64,000 nt of DNA, from positions 1 through 64,000 of the forward strand of contig JAQGJB010000035.1 of assembly GCA_028290825.1 (NCBI GenBank), given 5' to 3'. Positions 26,150 through 35,143 of the stretch are shown here, one piece after another (within the stretch, counting starts at the first letter, position 1; each line of letters opens with the position of its first letter). A program made the translations under genes and the position numbers. Origin of the DNA: Micavibrio sp. GTDB taxonomy: Bacteria > Pseudomonadota > Alphaproteobacteria > Micavibrionales > Micavibrionaceae. The notes under the pieces are model-generated. The model searched no databases, had not been told where the DNA came from, and was given only the letters and a program-made list of their open reading frames with translations.

Positions 26150-26336
26150 CGGATTCCGCCTTTTCTTGCGTGTTAAGAAGGATTAGGCTGAGTACAATCT
26201 TAGAGTGCTTCCCGGAAGTGCCCCCCTTGATAACAGGCACAGCCGGGCCAAATAGAACCCTCATATACTGGGCGTAATTTTTTTTATGAAATAATCGGGT
26301 GTTTGTCCTGTGCTTAGGAATAAGCCTGGATGTGAA

Positions 26337-26675
26337 ATGGCGAATGAAATGGATGTCACGGAAGTTGAGCGGAATATTGATGTCGCCGTCAATCTTCTCA
26401 AAGCTCTCTCGAATGAACGGCGACTGAAAATAATCTGCGCTCTGTACCAGGGCGAAAAAAATGTCGGTGAGCTGGAGACGATTGTCGGGCTTAGCCAGTC
26501 TGCCTTGTCACAGCACCTTGCACGGTTGCGGCGCGATGGCCTTGTGAACACAAGGCGTGATGCGCAGACAATCTATTATTCAATGAATGATCGTGCGGCA
26601 AAGGCTGTTTTATCCTGCCTTTATGACATTTACTCACCCAGCGTAGCTGCGGCAATTCTTCCCGACCTGGAATAG
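26337..26675 (+). CDS. ArsR family winged-helix transcriptional regulator
   Basis: A 112-residue ArsR/SmtB-type repressor: LLKALSNERRLKIICALYQGEKNVGELETIVGLSQSALSQHLARLRRDGLVNTRRDAQTIYYSM. The recognition helix is SQSALSQHLARLR. There is no cysteine metal-binding cluster in the usual alpha3 position (ELETIV instead of ELCVCDL), so metal sensing is not supported. ATG 26337 follows GGATGTGAA; an upstream GTG at 26310 is less likely. It is not adjacent to an obvious target and stops five bases from a convergent gene. Confidence 0.9.
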   Translation: MANEMDVTEVERNIDVAVNLLKALSNERRLKIICALYQGEKNVGELETIVGLSQSALSQHLARLRRDGLVNTRRDAQTIYYSMNDRAAKAVLSCLYDIYSPSVAAAILPDLE

Positions 26676-26680
26676 GAAAC

Positions 26681-27661
26681 TCAGTTTTCTGCAACGGCGC
26701 CCTTGTGACGAAAGTCGCGGGCGCTGATTTGTTTTATAAACTCATCCGGGCTGAGGCTGCTCAGAATGTCTTTTTGAACAATGCGCACCCGTGCGCCCTT
26801 CGGCCCGTGACGCACGGGATCGGTATGACCGGAAAATAAAACTGTCACCGGGCACCCGGTCGGCGCAATCAGGTGCATCGGCCCGGTATCGTTACCGATC
26901 GCCCCGGCGGCATGACGCGCCAGCGCGACCAGATCCATCATCGATGTCTGTCCGCATAGATTAATCGCCTCCGGACAGGCGCGGCGAATCACCTTGCCGG
27001 CTTCATCCTCCTGCAGCGTGCCGACGACCACCGGGATATAGCCCCAGCCGTAAAGATGACGCGCCAGCGCACCATAGAATTCGGCAGGCCAGCGTTTTTC
27101 GGGATGGTTAGGGGCGCTGCCCGGGACCAGCAGGATAAATGGGTGCGGCAGGCCGAAATGGGCCGCATCGGCGCGGACCCAGTCGAGCCTGTCGACCGTA
27201 ACGTTATGGATGCCGGCGAGGGCGAGCGTCTGCACATGTCCGTCAAAGGCATGCCCGGCAATGCGTTCCGGGGCGGTATTACGGTGCGAGGCACCAAAGC
27301 CCGCCCCGACCCATTCGGGCCGTGTGCGTCCGGTCAGTCCGGTCAGCCAAAGATAGAGGGTGGTGCGGTCGTTGTTCTGCAGATCATAAACACGCTTGAA
27401 ACCGCCACTGCGCAACCGCCGGCGCAAGGATAACAGACCACGAATATCTTTCAGGGACGGGCGCGTATCGATCCAGATGTCGTCAAAATATCCGGATTCT
27501 CTGGCAAGGGTGATGAAGGGCGCGGTGGTCAGAAGGGTGATCTGCGCATCTCTATGGTGCGCACGGATGGCGGCCATGGGGCCGAGCGCCTGCACGAAAT
27601 CGCCAAACGCCCCCAATTTGATGACAAGGATATTTCCCGGGGTTAAAGACGGCGCGGCCAT
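26681..27661 (-). CDS. Glycosyltransferase family 9 (heptosyltransferase-like)
   Basis: A 326-residue GT9 enzyme: ILVIKLGAFGDFVQALGPMAAIR at the N-terminus and the ADP-sugar-binding half with FILLVPGSAPNHPEKRWPAEFYGALA, AINLCGQTSMMDLVALARHAAGAIGNDTGPMHLIAPTGCPVTVLFSGHTDP. Likely adds a heptose or related sugar to LPS core. It begins five bases after the GT4 gene ends, so both form one operon with a small membrane protein upstream. Confidence 0.92.
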   Translation of the reverse strand: MAAPSLTPGNILVIKLGAFGDFVQALGPMAAIRAHHRDAQITLLTTAPFITLARESGYFDDIWIDTRPSLKDIRGLLSLRRRLRSGGFKRVYDLQNNDRTTLYLWLTGLTGRTRPEWVGAGFGASHRNTAPERIAGHAFDGHVQTLALAGIHNVTVDRLDWVRADAAHFGLPHPFILLVPGSAPNHPEKRWPAEFYGALARHLYGWGYIPVVVGTLQEDEAGKVIRRACPEAINLCGQTSMMDLVALARHAAGAIGNDTGPMHLIAPTGCPVTVLFSGHTDPVRHGPKGARVRIVQKDILSSLSPDEFIKQISARDFRHKGAVAEN

Positions 27662-27666
27662 CAGCG

Positions 27667-28905
27667 TTATTCCGCGGCCGAGCGCGCCGGTTGCTGCAGC
27701 TTGATCGCTTTGGCATCAATCAGTTCGGCATAGACATTCAGCGTATGGTCGATCATCCGTTCGCGTGTGAAGGTTTCAGCGACATGCGCCATGGCCCGTG
27801 TGGCGAGGATGGCGCGTTGCTGCTGCGACAGGCTGAGTGCTTCTTCAATCGCGCGCGCCAGGGCTGCCGGGTCATTCGGCGGGATCAGCCAGCCGGTTTC
27901 GCCGCGACGGATTGTTTCCTGCGCCCCGCCGTGATCGGTTGCAATGACCGGGCGGCCCATGGCCTGCGCTTCGACCGGCACACGGCCGAAGCCTTCCGGA
28001 TCGGTGGAAGCCGAAACCACGACGGTCGAGAGCATGTAGGCGGACGGCATATCGTCGCAATGATCGATAATGCGCACGCGTCCCTCAAGACCGCGCGTGG
28101 CGATGGCCGTTTCAAGTTCGGTGCGGTATTCGGTTCGTCCCTGATCCGAGCCAATCATAACGCAAAACACATCGGCGCGGTCGAGCAAAGCCATCGCCTC
28201 GATCAGGACATGATGGCCCTTCCACCGGGTCAGACGGCCCGGCATCATGATCACGCTGGCCCCGTCGGGCAGACGCCACTGGCGCGAGATTTTAATCATG
28301 CGCTCCGGCGTGACGGTGGTCGGGTGAAAACGCTCCAGCGCGATGCCGTTATGCACGATGCGGATGACATCGTCGCCGAGGCCGAAGGAATCGCGTAAGT
28401 ATTGGGCAACAAAATTTGAAATGGCGATGACGCGTTCGCCCTTTGAAATCGAAGAATTGTAAAAATTCTTCACCGAGTTTTCGGTGTTGTACGGCGCATG
28501 GCAGGTGGTCATGAAATGGGCGTTGGTGCCTTGGCAGGCGCGCCATGCGCTCCAGGCCGGTGCGCGGCTGCGCGCGTGGACGATGTCAACATTGTGCGTG
28601 CGGATCAGGCGGCGGATGGAGGAAATGTTCTTCCACATCACGATCGGATTTTTGCTGTGCACCGGAAGATTGATATGAAGGGCGCCGCTGCGCGCCAGGT
28701 CATGAGTGCGCGGGCCGCCATTGGAAACGATGATGGAGGTCGCACCCGCCTGGACCAGTCCTGCGGCAACATCGATGCAACCCTGTTCCGCGCCGCCTGC
28801 ACCAAGGGCGGGGATGATCTGCATGATCACCGGGCCTTTTTGCACGCTGCGGGCGGATTTTTTCAAAGCTTTGCCCTGTTTCGGGGTGAGTGTATTTGCA
28901 AGCAT
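27667..28905 (-). CDS. Glycosyltransferase family 4
   Basis: A 412-residue GT-B retaining glycosyltransferase. The N-terminal half begins VIMQIIPALGAGGAEQGCIDVAAGL; the C-terminal nucleotide-sugar half has IMMPGRLTRWKGHHVLIEAMALL and the EX7E region around STDPEGFGRVPVEAQAMGRPVIATDHGGAQETI. Likely extends LPS core or another surface glycan together with the adjacent GT9. The start ATG at 28905 has no strong ribosome binding site. Confidence 0.93.
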   Translation of the reverse strand: MLANTLTPKQGKALKKSARSVQKGPVIMQIIPALGAGGAEQGCIDVAAGLVQAGATSIIVSNGGPRTHDLARSGALHINLPVHSKNPIVMWKNISSIRRLIRTHNVDIVHARSRAPAWSAWRACQGTNAHFMTTCHAPYNTENSVKNFYNSSISKGERVIAISNFVAQYLRDSFGLGDDVIRIVHNGIALERFHPTTVTPERMIKISRQWRLPDGASVIMMPGRLTRWKGHHVLIEAMALLDRADVFCVMIGSDQGRTEYRTELETAIATRGLEGRVRIIDHCDDMPSAYMLSTVVVSASTDPEGFGRVPVEAQAMGRPVIATDHGGAQETIRRGETGWLIPPNDPAALARAIEEALSLSQQQRAILATRAMAHVAETFTRERMIDHTLNVYAELIDAKAIKLQQPARSAAE

Positions 28906-28938
28906 GGAATAAGCAATCGTAGGGAGGGAACGGTCAAA

Positions 28939-29343
28939 TTATTTACGATTGTATTTGAACCGGCCCTGTTTTTTATCACCGCTGCCGAAGCCGAAACCGC
29001 CCTTTTTAAAGCGGCCCATTTTTCCGCCTTCGCGGAACGGCGGCAGGCCAAGGAGTTTCAGCGCGGCCAGAACGGCCGCCGTCAGGATCAGCGGCGTGGC
29101 GGACACCAAAATGGTCGATTGCTCCAGGACCGGCGTAATCACATGCTGCCATGTTTCAGGCTCAAGATTGGTGCGCGCCCAGGCAAAGGAATCGGGATGG
29201 TAATGAGTCCACAGATAACCGACATCGCTGAACATCATCGTCTTGTCGAAATCCTGGTCCTTATAGGTGATGTAAATGTCATGGCCGATCGCGCCCAGCA
29301 CCGGCAGGGTCAGGAAAGACAATAAAAAGGTATATCCGCGCAT
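28939..29343 (-). CDS. Small membrane protein with basic glycine/lysine-rich tail
   Basis: A 134-residue protein with two predicted membrane segments (YTFLLSFLTLPVLGAIG and ILVSATPLILTAAVLAALKLLGL) and a C-terminal cytoplasmic tail rich in G, K, F and R. The intervening loop (YITYKDQDFDKTMMFSDVGYLWTHYHPDSF) is probably periplasmic. The function is unknown. It sits 33 bases ahead of the GT4 gene, so it may be part of the glycan operon. ATG 29343 is chosen because the membrane segment starts there; the reading from 29406 adds 21 residues. Confidence 0.7.
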   Translation of the reverse strand: MRGYTFLLSFLTLPVLGAIGHDIYITYKDQDFDKTMMFSDVGYLWTHYHPDSFAWARTNLEPETWQHVITPVLEQSTILVSATPLILTAAVLAALKLLGLPPFREGGKMGRFKKGGFGFGSGDKKQGRFKYNRK

Positions 29344-29493
29344 GAAGGCCCCACAGGTCATCTGAAAAAATTGCCCGCAACCGGGCCTGGACGATATTCT
29401 GGCCAATAGTGTAACAGCAGTTTCGGCATTGGCAAATCCGCCGTTTGCATTACCTTACCCTTCATCTGAAACAAGATTGATGGAGATTTCAAT

Positions 29494-29913
29494 ATGACAA
29501 TTCTTTACACCTCCCACGCGCATGCGACCAATGGCCGTGACGGCCATGCCGAAACCGACACCAAAAGCATCAGCGTCGATCTGACGAAGCCCGGCGCGGG
29601 CGGCACCAACCCGGAAGAATTGTTTGCCTGCGGCTACGCGGCCTGCTTCGGCGGCGCGATGCAGTTCATGGCGAAGCAGAAAAATCTCGATGTCGGCCAG
29701 GTGACGATTAATGCCGATGTTGATCTGAACAAGGACGATAATGGATTTTTCATCAGCGCGACTTTAAGCGTCGACCTGCCGATGCTGGACCAAGCGGCGG
29801 CGGAAGACCTGATCCTAGCCACGCATCAGTTCTGTCCTTATTCCAAGGCGACACGCGGCAATATCGATGTGACGCTGGTGGCCAACGGCAAAACGCTGGC
29901 CAAGGCGGCCTAA
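29494..29913 (+). CDS. ohr: Organic hydroperoxide resistance protein (Ohr/OsmC family)
   Basis: A 139-residue Ohr thiol peroxidase. The peroxidatic cysteine is in FACGYAACFGGAM and the resolving cysteine in ATHQFCPYSKATRGNIDV. NPEELFACGYAAC is characteristic. It reduces organic hydroperoxides using lipoyl-dependent electron donors. The start is preceded by GGAG. No OhrR homologue is next to it; the 3' end overlaps the convergent response-regulator gene by four bases. Confidence 0.95.
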   Translation: MTILYTSHAHATNGRDGHAETDTKSISVDLTKPGAGGTNPEELFACGYAACFGGAMQFMAKQKNLDVGQVTINADVDLNKDDNGFFISATLSVDLPMLDQAAAEDLILATHQFCPYSKATRGNIDVTLVANGKTLAKAA

Positions 29914-30761
29914 TTTGCCTGACGGATTTTTTCTGAACCGCCGGCCTGCAGCAATGCCAGGCTGCGGTTCAGGAGATCTTCCGGGTCGCAGGGTTTGGTT
30001 ACGTATTCCTGCGCACCGAACTGCAATCCGATTTTTACGTCGCGCTCTTCTTTCCGTGCGCTCAGCACAATCACCGGGATATTTTTTGTCGCGTGTTCGG
30101 CGCGGATGTTTTTAAGGACAGCGATCCCATCCATTCCCGGCATCATGCGGTCGAGAATGACAAGATCGGGAAGGCTCTTTAAAATATAATCCCAGGCCTC
30201 CTTTCCGTCGTTCCGGGTGCTGACCCGGAAACCGCGCTGGCGGAATTTTTCGCCCAGCAGGTCGAGGAGCGTGTCGTCATTATCCATTAAAACAACGTGG
30301 TAACGCGCCGCATCGAGAATTTTTTCAAGATGCGCGATCAGCGCCTCCGCCTCGACCGGTTTGAGGATATAATCAATCGCGCCAAGACGTTTCGCACTTT
30401 CCGCTTCGCCCTCTGCCGCGTTCGCGGACAACATGACCACAGGGATCAGAGAGAGGGCAGGATCGAATTTCAGCTTTTGCAAAACCGCATGACCGGACAG
30501 GCCCGGCAGCATGACATCAAGGATGACCAGGTCGGGAATTCGGGTTTCAATCTGCCTCATGGCTTCGCCGCCATCGGCCGCGCGCATCACATGGATGCCA
30601 CGACTTTCCAGACGGGCCGACAAAAGCGCGGCCAGTTCCCTGTCATCATCGACAAGAAGAACGTAAGATCCTGCGGCGGCACCTTGTGGAACGGTCTTAT
30701 CAGGTTCCAAGCTCTTTGTGGCCAGTGCGTTCCCGCACGCCTCGCAAAGCGTTTCGATCAT
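29910..30761 (-). CDS. Tandem response-regulator receiver protein (3' part of a frameshifted HPt-REC-REC gene)
   Basis: Two complete receiver domains. REC1 (residues ~33-150) has VLLVDDDRE, phospho-acceptor Asp in DLVILDVMLPG and the YILKP lysine. REC2 (~155-275) has VVLMDNDDT, Asp in DLVILDRMMPG and YVTKPCD. There is no output domain. The ATG at 30761 is probably internal: the frame is open back to the GGG/CCC triplet at 30882-30884 and there continues the HPt domain encoded in another frame. Repairing one G gives a 385-residue HPt-REC-REC phosphorelay protein. Confidence 0.85.
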   Translation of the reverse strand: MIETLCEACGNALATKSLEPDKTVPQGAAAGSYVLLVDDDRELAALLSARLESRGIHVMRAADGGEAMRQIETRIPDLVILDVMLPGLSGHAVLQKLKFDPALSLIPVVMLSANAAEGEAESAKRLGAIDYILKPVEAEALIAHLEKILDAARYHVVLMDNDDTLLDLLGEKFRQRGFRVSTRNDGKEAWDYILKSLPDLVILDRMMPGMDGIAVLKNIRAEHATKNIPVIVLSARKEERDVKIGLQFGAQEYVTKPCDPEDLLNRSLALLQAGGSEKIRQAN

Positions 30762-31066
30762 CCGGCCCAGGATGCGCAGTTCGCCGGGGGGCAGGGGATT
30801 TTCATGCTGCGCCAGCAGATCACCGGTAAAGTTATCCAGCGGCGCGGCGGCAAGGGAGACGTCCGGGTGACCGAAGACCTGCCCGTTCCGGCAAGGCCGT
30901 GGGCAAGTCTTTGAATTTGTTTTAGGTCGTCGGCGCCGCCTGTCCCGGCATCGATGCGCGCGCGCAGAAGGGTGAGTTCACTGCCTTCGCGGTCAAGGCG
31001 TTCGCCGTAACTCTGGCGCAGGGCCTGCAATTTAATTTCATAAGCGGTGTTGTTCTGTATTCCCAT
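30758..31066 (-). CDS. Histidine phosphotransfer (HPt) domain, 5' part of the frameshifted phosphorelay gene
   Basis: The first ~60 residues form an HPt helical pair: LQALRQSYGERLDREGSELTLLRARI and DDLKQIQRLAHGLAGTG, where the His of LAHGLAGT matches the phosphoaccepting histidine. After GT the frame becomes low-quality (RSSVTRTSPLPPRRW), but the -1 frame reads GQVFGHPDVSLAAAPLDNF, which is exactly how HPt domains continue. The proper product is the fused protein of 385 residues from 31066 to 29910. The start ATG at 31066 follows a CCGTCC stretch with no strong ribosome binding site. Confidence 0.75.
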   Translation of the reverse strand: MGIQNNTAYEIKLQALRQSYGERLDREGSELTLLRARIDAGTGGADDLKQIQRLAHGLAGTGRSSVTRTSPLPPRRWITLPVICWRSMKIPCPPANCASWAG

Positions 31067-31258
31067 AGGGACGGCCTTTTATGTTAGAATTGATCTTAAC
31101 GTCGAAAGGATTGAAACAGTCCTAATCCATTCTGAAAAATGTCTAGGAATTTACCGATAAATGTGGGCAAGTAGGCGCGAAAGTTGATTTTCCTTGTCGG
31201 TTCCATGCTTTTTCAGGACAATTAACACTAACTTTTATTCAGGCGTATAGGCAAATCT

Positions 31259-32347
31259 ATGCTCATTAATGCGGCGACCGAGAGTGATGTGGCCTTCGCT
31301 ACTCCTCTTCCGCTCCCCCCCGAAACAGAAAACCGAATCAAAAAACTCGCGGCGCATTGCCAGAAGTATAAGGGCGCGATCGTCAGCCGCAGCGTGACGC
31401 AGCTGGCTGTCACCTCGACACTGTTCTTTATCGCCTGCGGCGTGATGTTTTTCAATGTCATGCACGGGTATGGGCTGTGGAACCTGCTGCTGCTGGTGCC
31501 AGCATCGGGTCTTCTGGTGCGTCTGTTCATTATCCAGCATGATTGCGGGCATGGTTCGTATTTCAAATCGCGCCGGTCCAACGACATGGTGGGGCGCGCG
31601 ATTTCGCTGCTGACCTTCATGCCGTATGCGTTCTGGATGAAGTGTCACAATATCCACCATTCCAGTTCCGGCAATCTGCACAAGCGCGGCGTCGGCGCAA
31701 TCGATACGCTGACCATCCGTGAATACAGGGCGCTGTCGCCGAAGGAACGGTTTAAATACCGCCTATACCGCAATCCTTTTATCCTGCTGGTTCTGGGGAC
31801 ACCGATCCATGCGCTGATCCTGCAGCGTTACCCGTCCTGCTACCCGTCGAACTATATTGAGAATTACCGCGACCTCGCGCCGGCTGAATTCTGGAAGAGC
31901 ACGCTGGGGCTGGATGCGGCAATCATAGCGTTCTACGGCACGCTGATGGCGCTGGTGGGGGTAAAGGCCGTGTTGCTGGTTTACCTGCCACTGCTGATCC
32001 TGACCTGCTGGATCGGCGGCTGGCTGTTCTTTATTCAGCACCAGTTCGAAGACGCTTATTGGGAAGGCCACGATAAATGGGATTATCAGGAGGCTGCTGT
32101 TCTAGGCAGTTCCTATTACGTCCTGCCGAAACCGATCCAGTGGTTTACGGGGAATATCGGTCTGCACCACATTCACCATTTGTGCTCGCTGATCCCGAAT
32201 TACCGGCTGCAGGAATGCCTCGATGCGAACGAAGACCTGAGGGGCCTGAACCGGATGACTTTCATGGAAAGCCTCAAATGCCTCAACTGGCGTCTATGGG
32301 ATGAAGACAAAAAGAAAATGGTCGGGTTTGCGGCTGCGGGCGTTTAA
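31259..32347 (+). CDS. Membrane fatty acid desaturase
   Basis: A 362-residue integral membrane di-iron desaturase. The three histidine boxes are HDCGH (94-98), HNIHH (130-134) and HHIHH (303-307). About four to six membrane segments flank them. Box spacing and the QHQFEDAYWEGHDKWDYQEAA segment match the omega-6/Delta12-like bacterial group. It would introduce double bonds into membrane lipids. Its stop codon abuts the stop of the convergent methyltransferase gene with no gap. Confidence 0.93.
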   Translation: MLINAATESDVAFATPLPLPPETENRIKKLAAHCQKYKGAIVSRSVTQLAVTSTLFFIACGVMFFNVMHGYGLWNLLLLVPASGLLVRLFIIQHDCGHGSYFKSRRSNDMVGRAISLLTFMPYAFWMKCHNIHHSSSGNLHKRGVGAIDTLTIREYRALSPKERFKYRLYRNPFILLVLGTPIHALILQRYPSCYPSNYIENYRDLAPAEFWKSTLGLDAAIIAFYGTLMALVGVKAVLLVYLPLLILTCWIGGWLFFIQHQFEDAYWEGHDKWDYQEAAVLGSSYYVLPKPIQWFTGNIGLHHIHHLCSLIPNYRLQECLDANEDLRGLNRMTFMESLKCLNWRLWDEDKKKMVGFAAAGV

Positions 32348-33529
32348 TCACAGGCCCGTTTTATCTTCCAGATGATGACGAACGATGCCGAAGTAATTTT
32401 TGGCATCGTTTATTTTTGCAAGAATTTTTGGATCTTTAAGTGCAGCCTTGGCATTGCGGACGCCGACAATCATGGCGTTCTTCGGTGTATGAACGTCGGA
32501 AATGAATTCAAACACTTTCGTGGAATAACCGAAATATTCAAGGATCAGCGCACGTAACCCATCGGTCACCATTTCCGCCTGACGTTCGATAAAGATGCCG
32601 TGTTCCATCAGGAAACCGAGATCGTTATGGCGGCGGGATTTTTCGATTTCGCGCCGGATCTGCTTGTGGCAGCACGGGGCGACGACGATCAGTTCTGCGC
32701 CCGCCGTGATGCCCTTGGCAATGGCGTCATCGGTCGCCGTGTCGCAGGCATGCAGGGCGATCAGTATATCTGCGCCTTTGCTGTCGTAGTTCTCAATCGT
32801 GCCTTCGACAAAACGCAGGCCTGGGAAGTCTGATTTTTTTGCAATGTCGTTGCAGAGAGCAACCATGTCCGGGCGGAATTCAACGCCCTCGACCGCGACA
32901 TCACGCTTCAATGTATTGGTCAGATGATCGTAAAGCGCGAAGGTCAGGTACCCTTTGCCCGATCCCATATCGACAATTTTCATGCCCGGTTTTTCAGGCA
33001 GGGATTTGATCAGTCCGTCGAGGATCTCAACGTATTTGTTGATCTGGCGGTATTTGTCCTGCGACGCCTTCAGGACTGCGCCCTTGTCATCGGTGATTTT
33101 CAGATCGTGCAGCCAGGACTGACCCTTTGCGGCCACCAGCCGGGTCTTGGCGCGGTCATGATCCAGCGTTGCCGGGGCGGCCTGCGTGGCGGGGTTTTGT
33201 TTCAGGGTTTGCTTTCCCTTATTGTCGTCAAAGACCAGATCAAACGCCGTCGTGAAAAGGGTCGCGGCGTGAAAACCGAAACGCAGGGAATCGGCAATCC
33301 GCGCCACGGCTTCCTCCGCGCCATAATTCTTGACGATGTCGCGGGTTTTATAGCGGTAGGTAAAGCTCAGCTTTTCTTCACGCTTGATAACGATCCGGCG
33401 CACCTGAATCGATTTCAGGTCGGCTTCCTCGCCCGTGTAATGGCCGAGAGTGAGCTTAATAAAGCTCTGGTCCTGCAGGCTCTGGCCCAGATGGGTTTGA
33501 AATTCCCGAAGTTTGTCGTCAGCCGTCAT
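32348..33529 (-). CDS. Class I SAM-dependent methyltransferase (Methyltransf_32/GSTCD-like)
   Basis: A 393-residue protein. The N-terminal ~170 residues form an RNA-binding-like domain seen in this group (SFIKLTLGHYTGEEADLKSIQVRRIVIKREEKLSFTYRYKTRDIVKNY). The methyltransferase domain has motif I MKIVDMGSGKGYLTFALYDHL, VEGVEFRPDMV, and the acidic/cys turn ADILIALHACDTATDDAI...VVAPCCHKQIR, typical of Methyltransf_32. The target, likely an RNA, is unknown. The next gene begins four bases inside its start. Confidence 0.88.
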   Translation of the reverse strand: MTADDKLREFQTHLGQSLQDQSFIKLTLGHYTGEEADLKSIQVRRIVIKREEKLSFTYRYKTRDIVKNYGAEEAVARIADSLRFGFHAATLFTTAFDLVFDDNKGKQTLKQNPATQAAPATLDHDRAKTRLVAAKGQSWLHDLKITDDKGAVLKASQDKYRQINKYVEILDGLIKSLPEKPGMKIVDMGSGKGYLTFALYDHLTNTLKRDVAVEGVEFRPDMVALCNDIAKKSDFPGLRFVEGTIENYDSKGADILIALHACDTATDDAIAKGITAGAELIVVAPCCHKQIRREIEKSRRHNDLGFLMEHGIFIERQAEMVTDGLRALILEYFGYSTKVFEFISDVHTPKNAMIVGVRNAKAALKDPKILAKINDAKNYFGIVRHHLEDKTGL

Positions 33530-34200
33530 TGCGGTTCCGTTTCACTGTGGAAGGTGGCGAAATTCATGAAAACCGAGCTTATAGCAAGCGCCAGGGAAAA
33601 GCCCGCAGCAAACCATAGGCTGGACAGACCAAAGGCCTGATAGGCCACAGCGCCCGCCATCGCGCCACAGACAAGCCCGAGCCAGAGCAGGGCATAACGA
33701 AACCATCCCGCCGTCGATCCGCCCCAGAAAAGCGCGGCAATGCGCTGCGCCGCTTTGACCAGCGTGCCGGTCATGTAGGTCACGCCGATTCGGACCTCGC
33801 CGTCTTTTTCAAAGATTGTGTTTTCGGCACCCATCGCCACCGCCATCAGCAAGGTGGCAACGAAGGAATGGCCGTTGGCATGGAATAGGGCCGCACCGAA
33901 CAACAGGCCGGTAATAAAAGACAGGATGACAGAGGCGCGATGGTGTTCGTTGTAATGCCCGATGATCGAACCCGCCATTACGCCCGCAACGAACAGGGTG
34001 ATGATGATGCCCGGCAACAGGGTGTTAAAATCCATCCCATTGGTGATACCAACGCCAAGCCGCGTGGAATTCCCACTCATAAACGAAACAAAAACCCCGC
34101 CCATATTGATAAACCCGAGCGCGTCGACAAACCCGGCCACTGCCGCAAGGCAGGCAGCGAAGATGACGAATTTTCGGCCGGACTGGAGCATGGAGGTCAA
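33526..34200 (-). CDS. YoaK/DUF1275 family membrane protein
   Basis: A 224-residue protein with six predicted membrane segments and the DUF1275 pattern (AAVAGFVDALGFINMGGVFVSFMSGNSTRLGV; VAMGAENTIFE; YMTGTLVKAAQ). Function is not established. It overlaps the methyltransferase gene start by four bases (stop/start overlap), so the two are likely co-translated. Confidence 0.92.
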   Translation of the reverse strand: MTSMLQSGRKFVIFAACLAAVAGFVDALGFINMGGVFVSFMSGNSTRLGVGITNGMDFNTLLPGIIITLFVAGVMAGSIIGHYNEHHRASVILSFITGLLFGAALFHANGHSFVATLLMAVAMGAENTIFEKDGEVRIGVTYMTGTLVKAAQRIAALFWGGSTAGWFRYALLWLGLVCGAMAGAVAYQAFGLSSLWFAAGFSLALAISSVFMNFATFHSETEPQ

Positions 34201-34254
34201 TACCCAATTAAACGAGGAAGCAAAGGGGTCTCAAGAGCACGCGGGAAAATTTCT

Positions 34255-35055
34255 TTATTCATAGTGGTTTTTATTCTTCAATAAGACAACCGTAATTTCT
34301 GGCGGCGTCATGAACCTGAGGGGCAGCCCGGTCATGCCGAGACCGCTGGAAACGACAAGATCCTTACCGTTCTCAAAAATATGACCATATAAATAGCGCT
34401 GCCCGAAATTAGAGGGAAGAACGGCGGTCACGGCGCCAATGAAAGGCAGTTTAACTTGGCCCCCATGCATATGTCCGGCAACACTCAAAGCGACCCTGCC
34501 GGGCATCTCTGCAAACAAATCCGGATTATGCATCATCATGATGACAGGTTTTTTATCGGTTGCCTGCGCCAGTGTCTTATCAAGGTTGGGGTGTTGCCAC
34601 CACAGGTCTTCCAGGCCGGCCAGCCAGAATTCCTGCCCGTGGCAGCGTACGGACAAGGCTTGGTTTTTAAGCACAGGAATGCCGGTACGGGCCATTGCGT
34701 CCATCCAGTGGCTGGGCGGATGAATGTCATGATTGCCGACAACCGCGTAAGCGCCACAGACGGAGGTCAATTTCTTCAGCGGCGCTAATCCCTCATCCGG
34801 ATCAACCGGCCAGCCGAAATGACGCGTGGCGCCTGCGTAGTCACCCAGTAATAAAACAACATCAGGGTCAAGTTTATTGGTCGCCTGGACAATGTCGTCC
34901 AGGTGGCCGGCGGTCATCCAGGGTTTCATCATATGGAGATCTGTCAGGATGACGATCCTCAGTTGCCGGGGGTATGTCCATTTACCGGTGGTAACCGTCC
35001 ATGTCGTGACTTTGAGGCTGAAGGGTTCAATGAGGGCGGCATAGGAAAGAAACAC
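34255..35055 (-). CDS. Metallophosphoesterase, membrane-anchored (YkuE/YaeI-like)
   Basis: A 266-residue calcineurin-like phosphoesterase with all metal motifs: LTDLHMM, LLLGDYAG, VVGNHDIH, MMHNPD and AGHMHGGQ. YaeI/YkuE relatives cleave UDP-2,3-diacylglucosamine or phospholipid-like substrates. The GTG at 35055 is the first usual start, but the frame upstream is open to about 35136 and encodes a hydrophobic stretch (NISILSCISATILLLGAVFLSYAALI) like the family's N-terminal anchor. So the real start may lie upstream on a rare codon such as CTG at 35115. Confidence 0.88.
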   Translation of the reverse strand: MFLSYAALIEPFSLKVTTWTVTTGKWTYPRQLRIVILTDLHMMKPWMTAGHLDDIVQATNKLDPDVVLLLGDYAGATRHFGWPVDPDEGLAPLKKLTSVCGAYAVVGNHDIHPPSHWMDAMARTGIPVLKNQALSVRCHGQEFWLAGLEDLWWQHPNLDKTLAQATDKKPVIMMMHNPDLFAEMPGRVALSVAGHMHGGQVKLPFIGAVTAVLPSNFGQRYLYGHIFENGKDLVVSSGLGMTGLPLRFMTPPEITVVLLKNKNHYE

Positions 35056-35143
35056 GGCCCCTAAGAGCAGGATGGTGGCCGAGATACAACTGAGGATGGA
35101 GATATTTTTTTTCAGGGCAGTCGCTCTAATCTTTCAGAGATGA

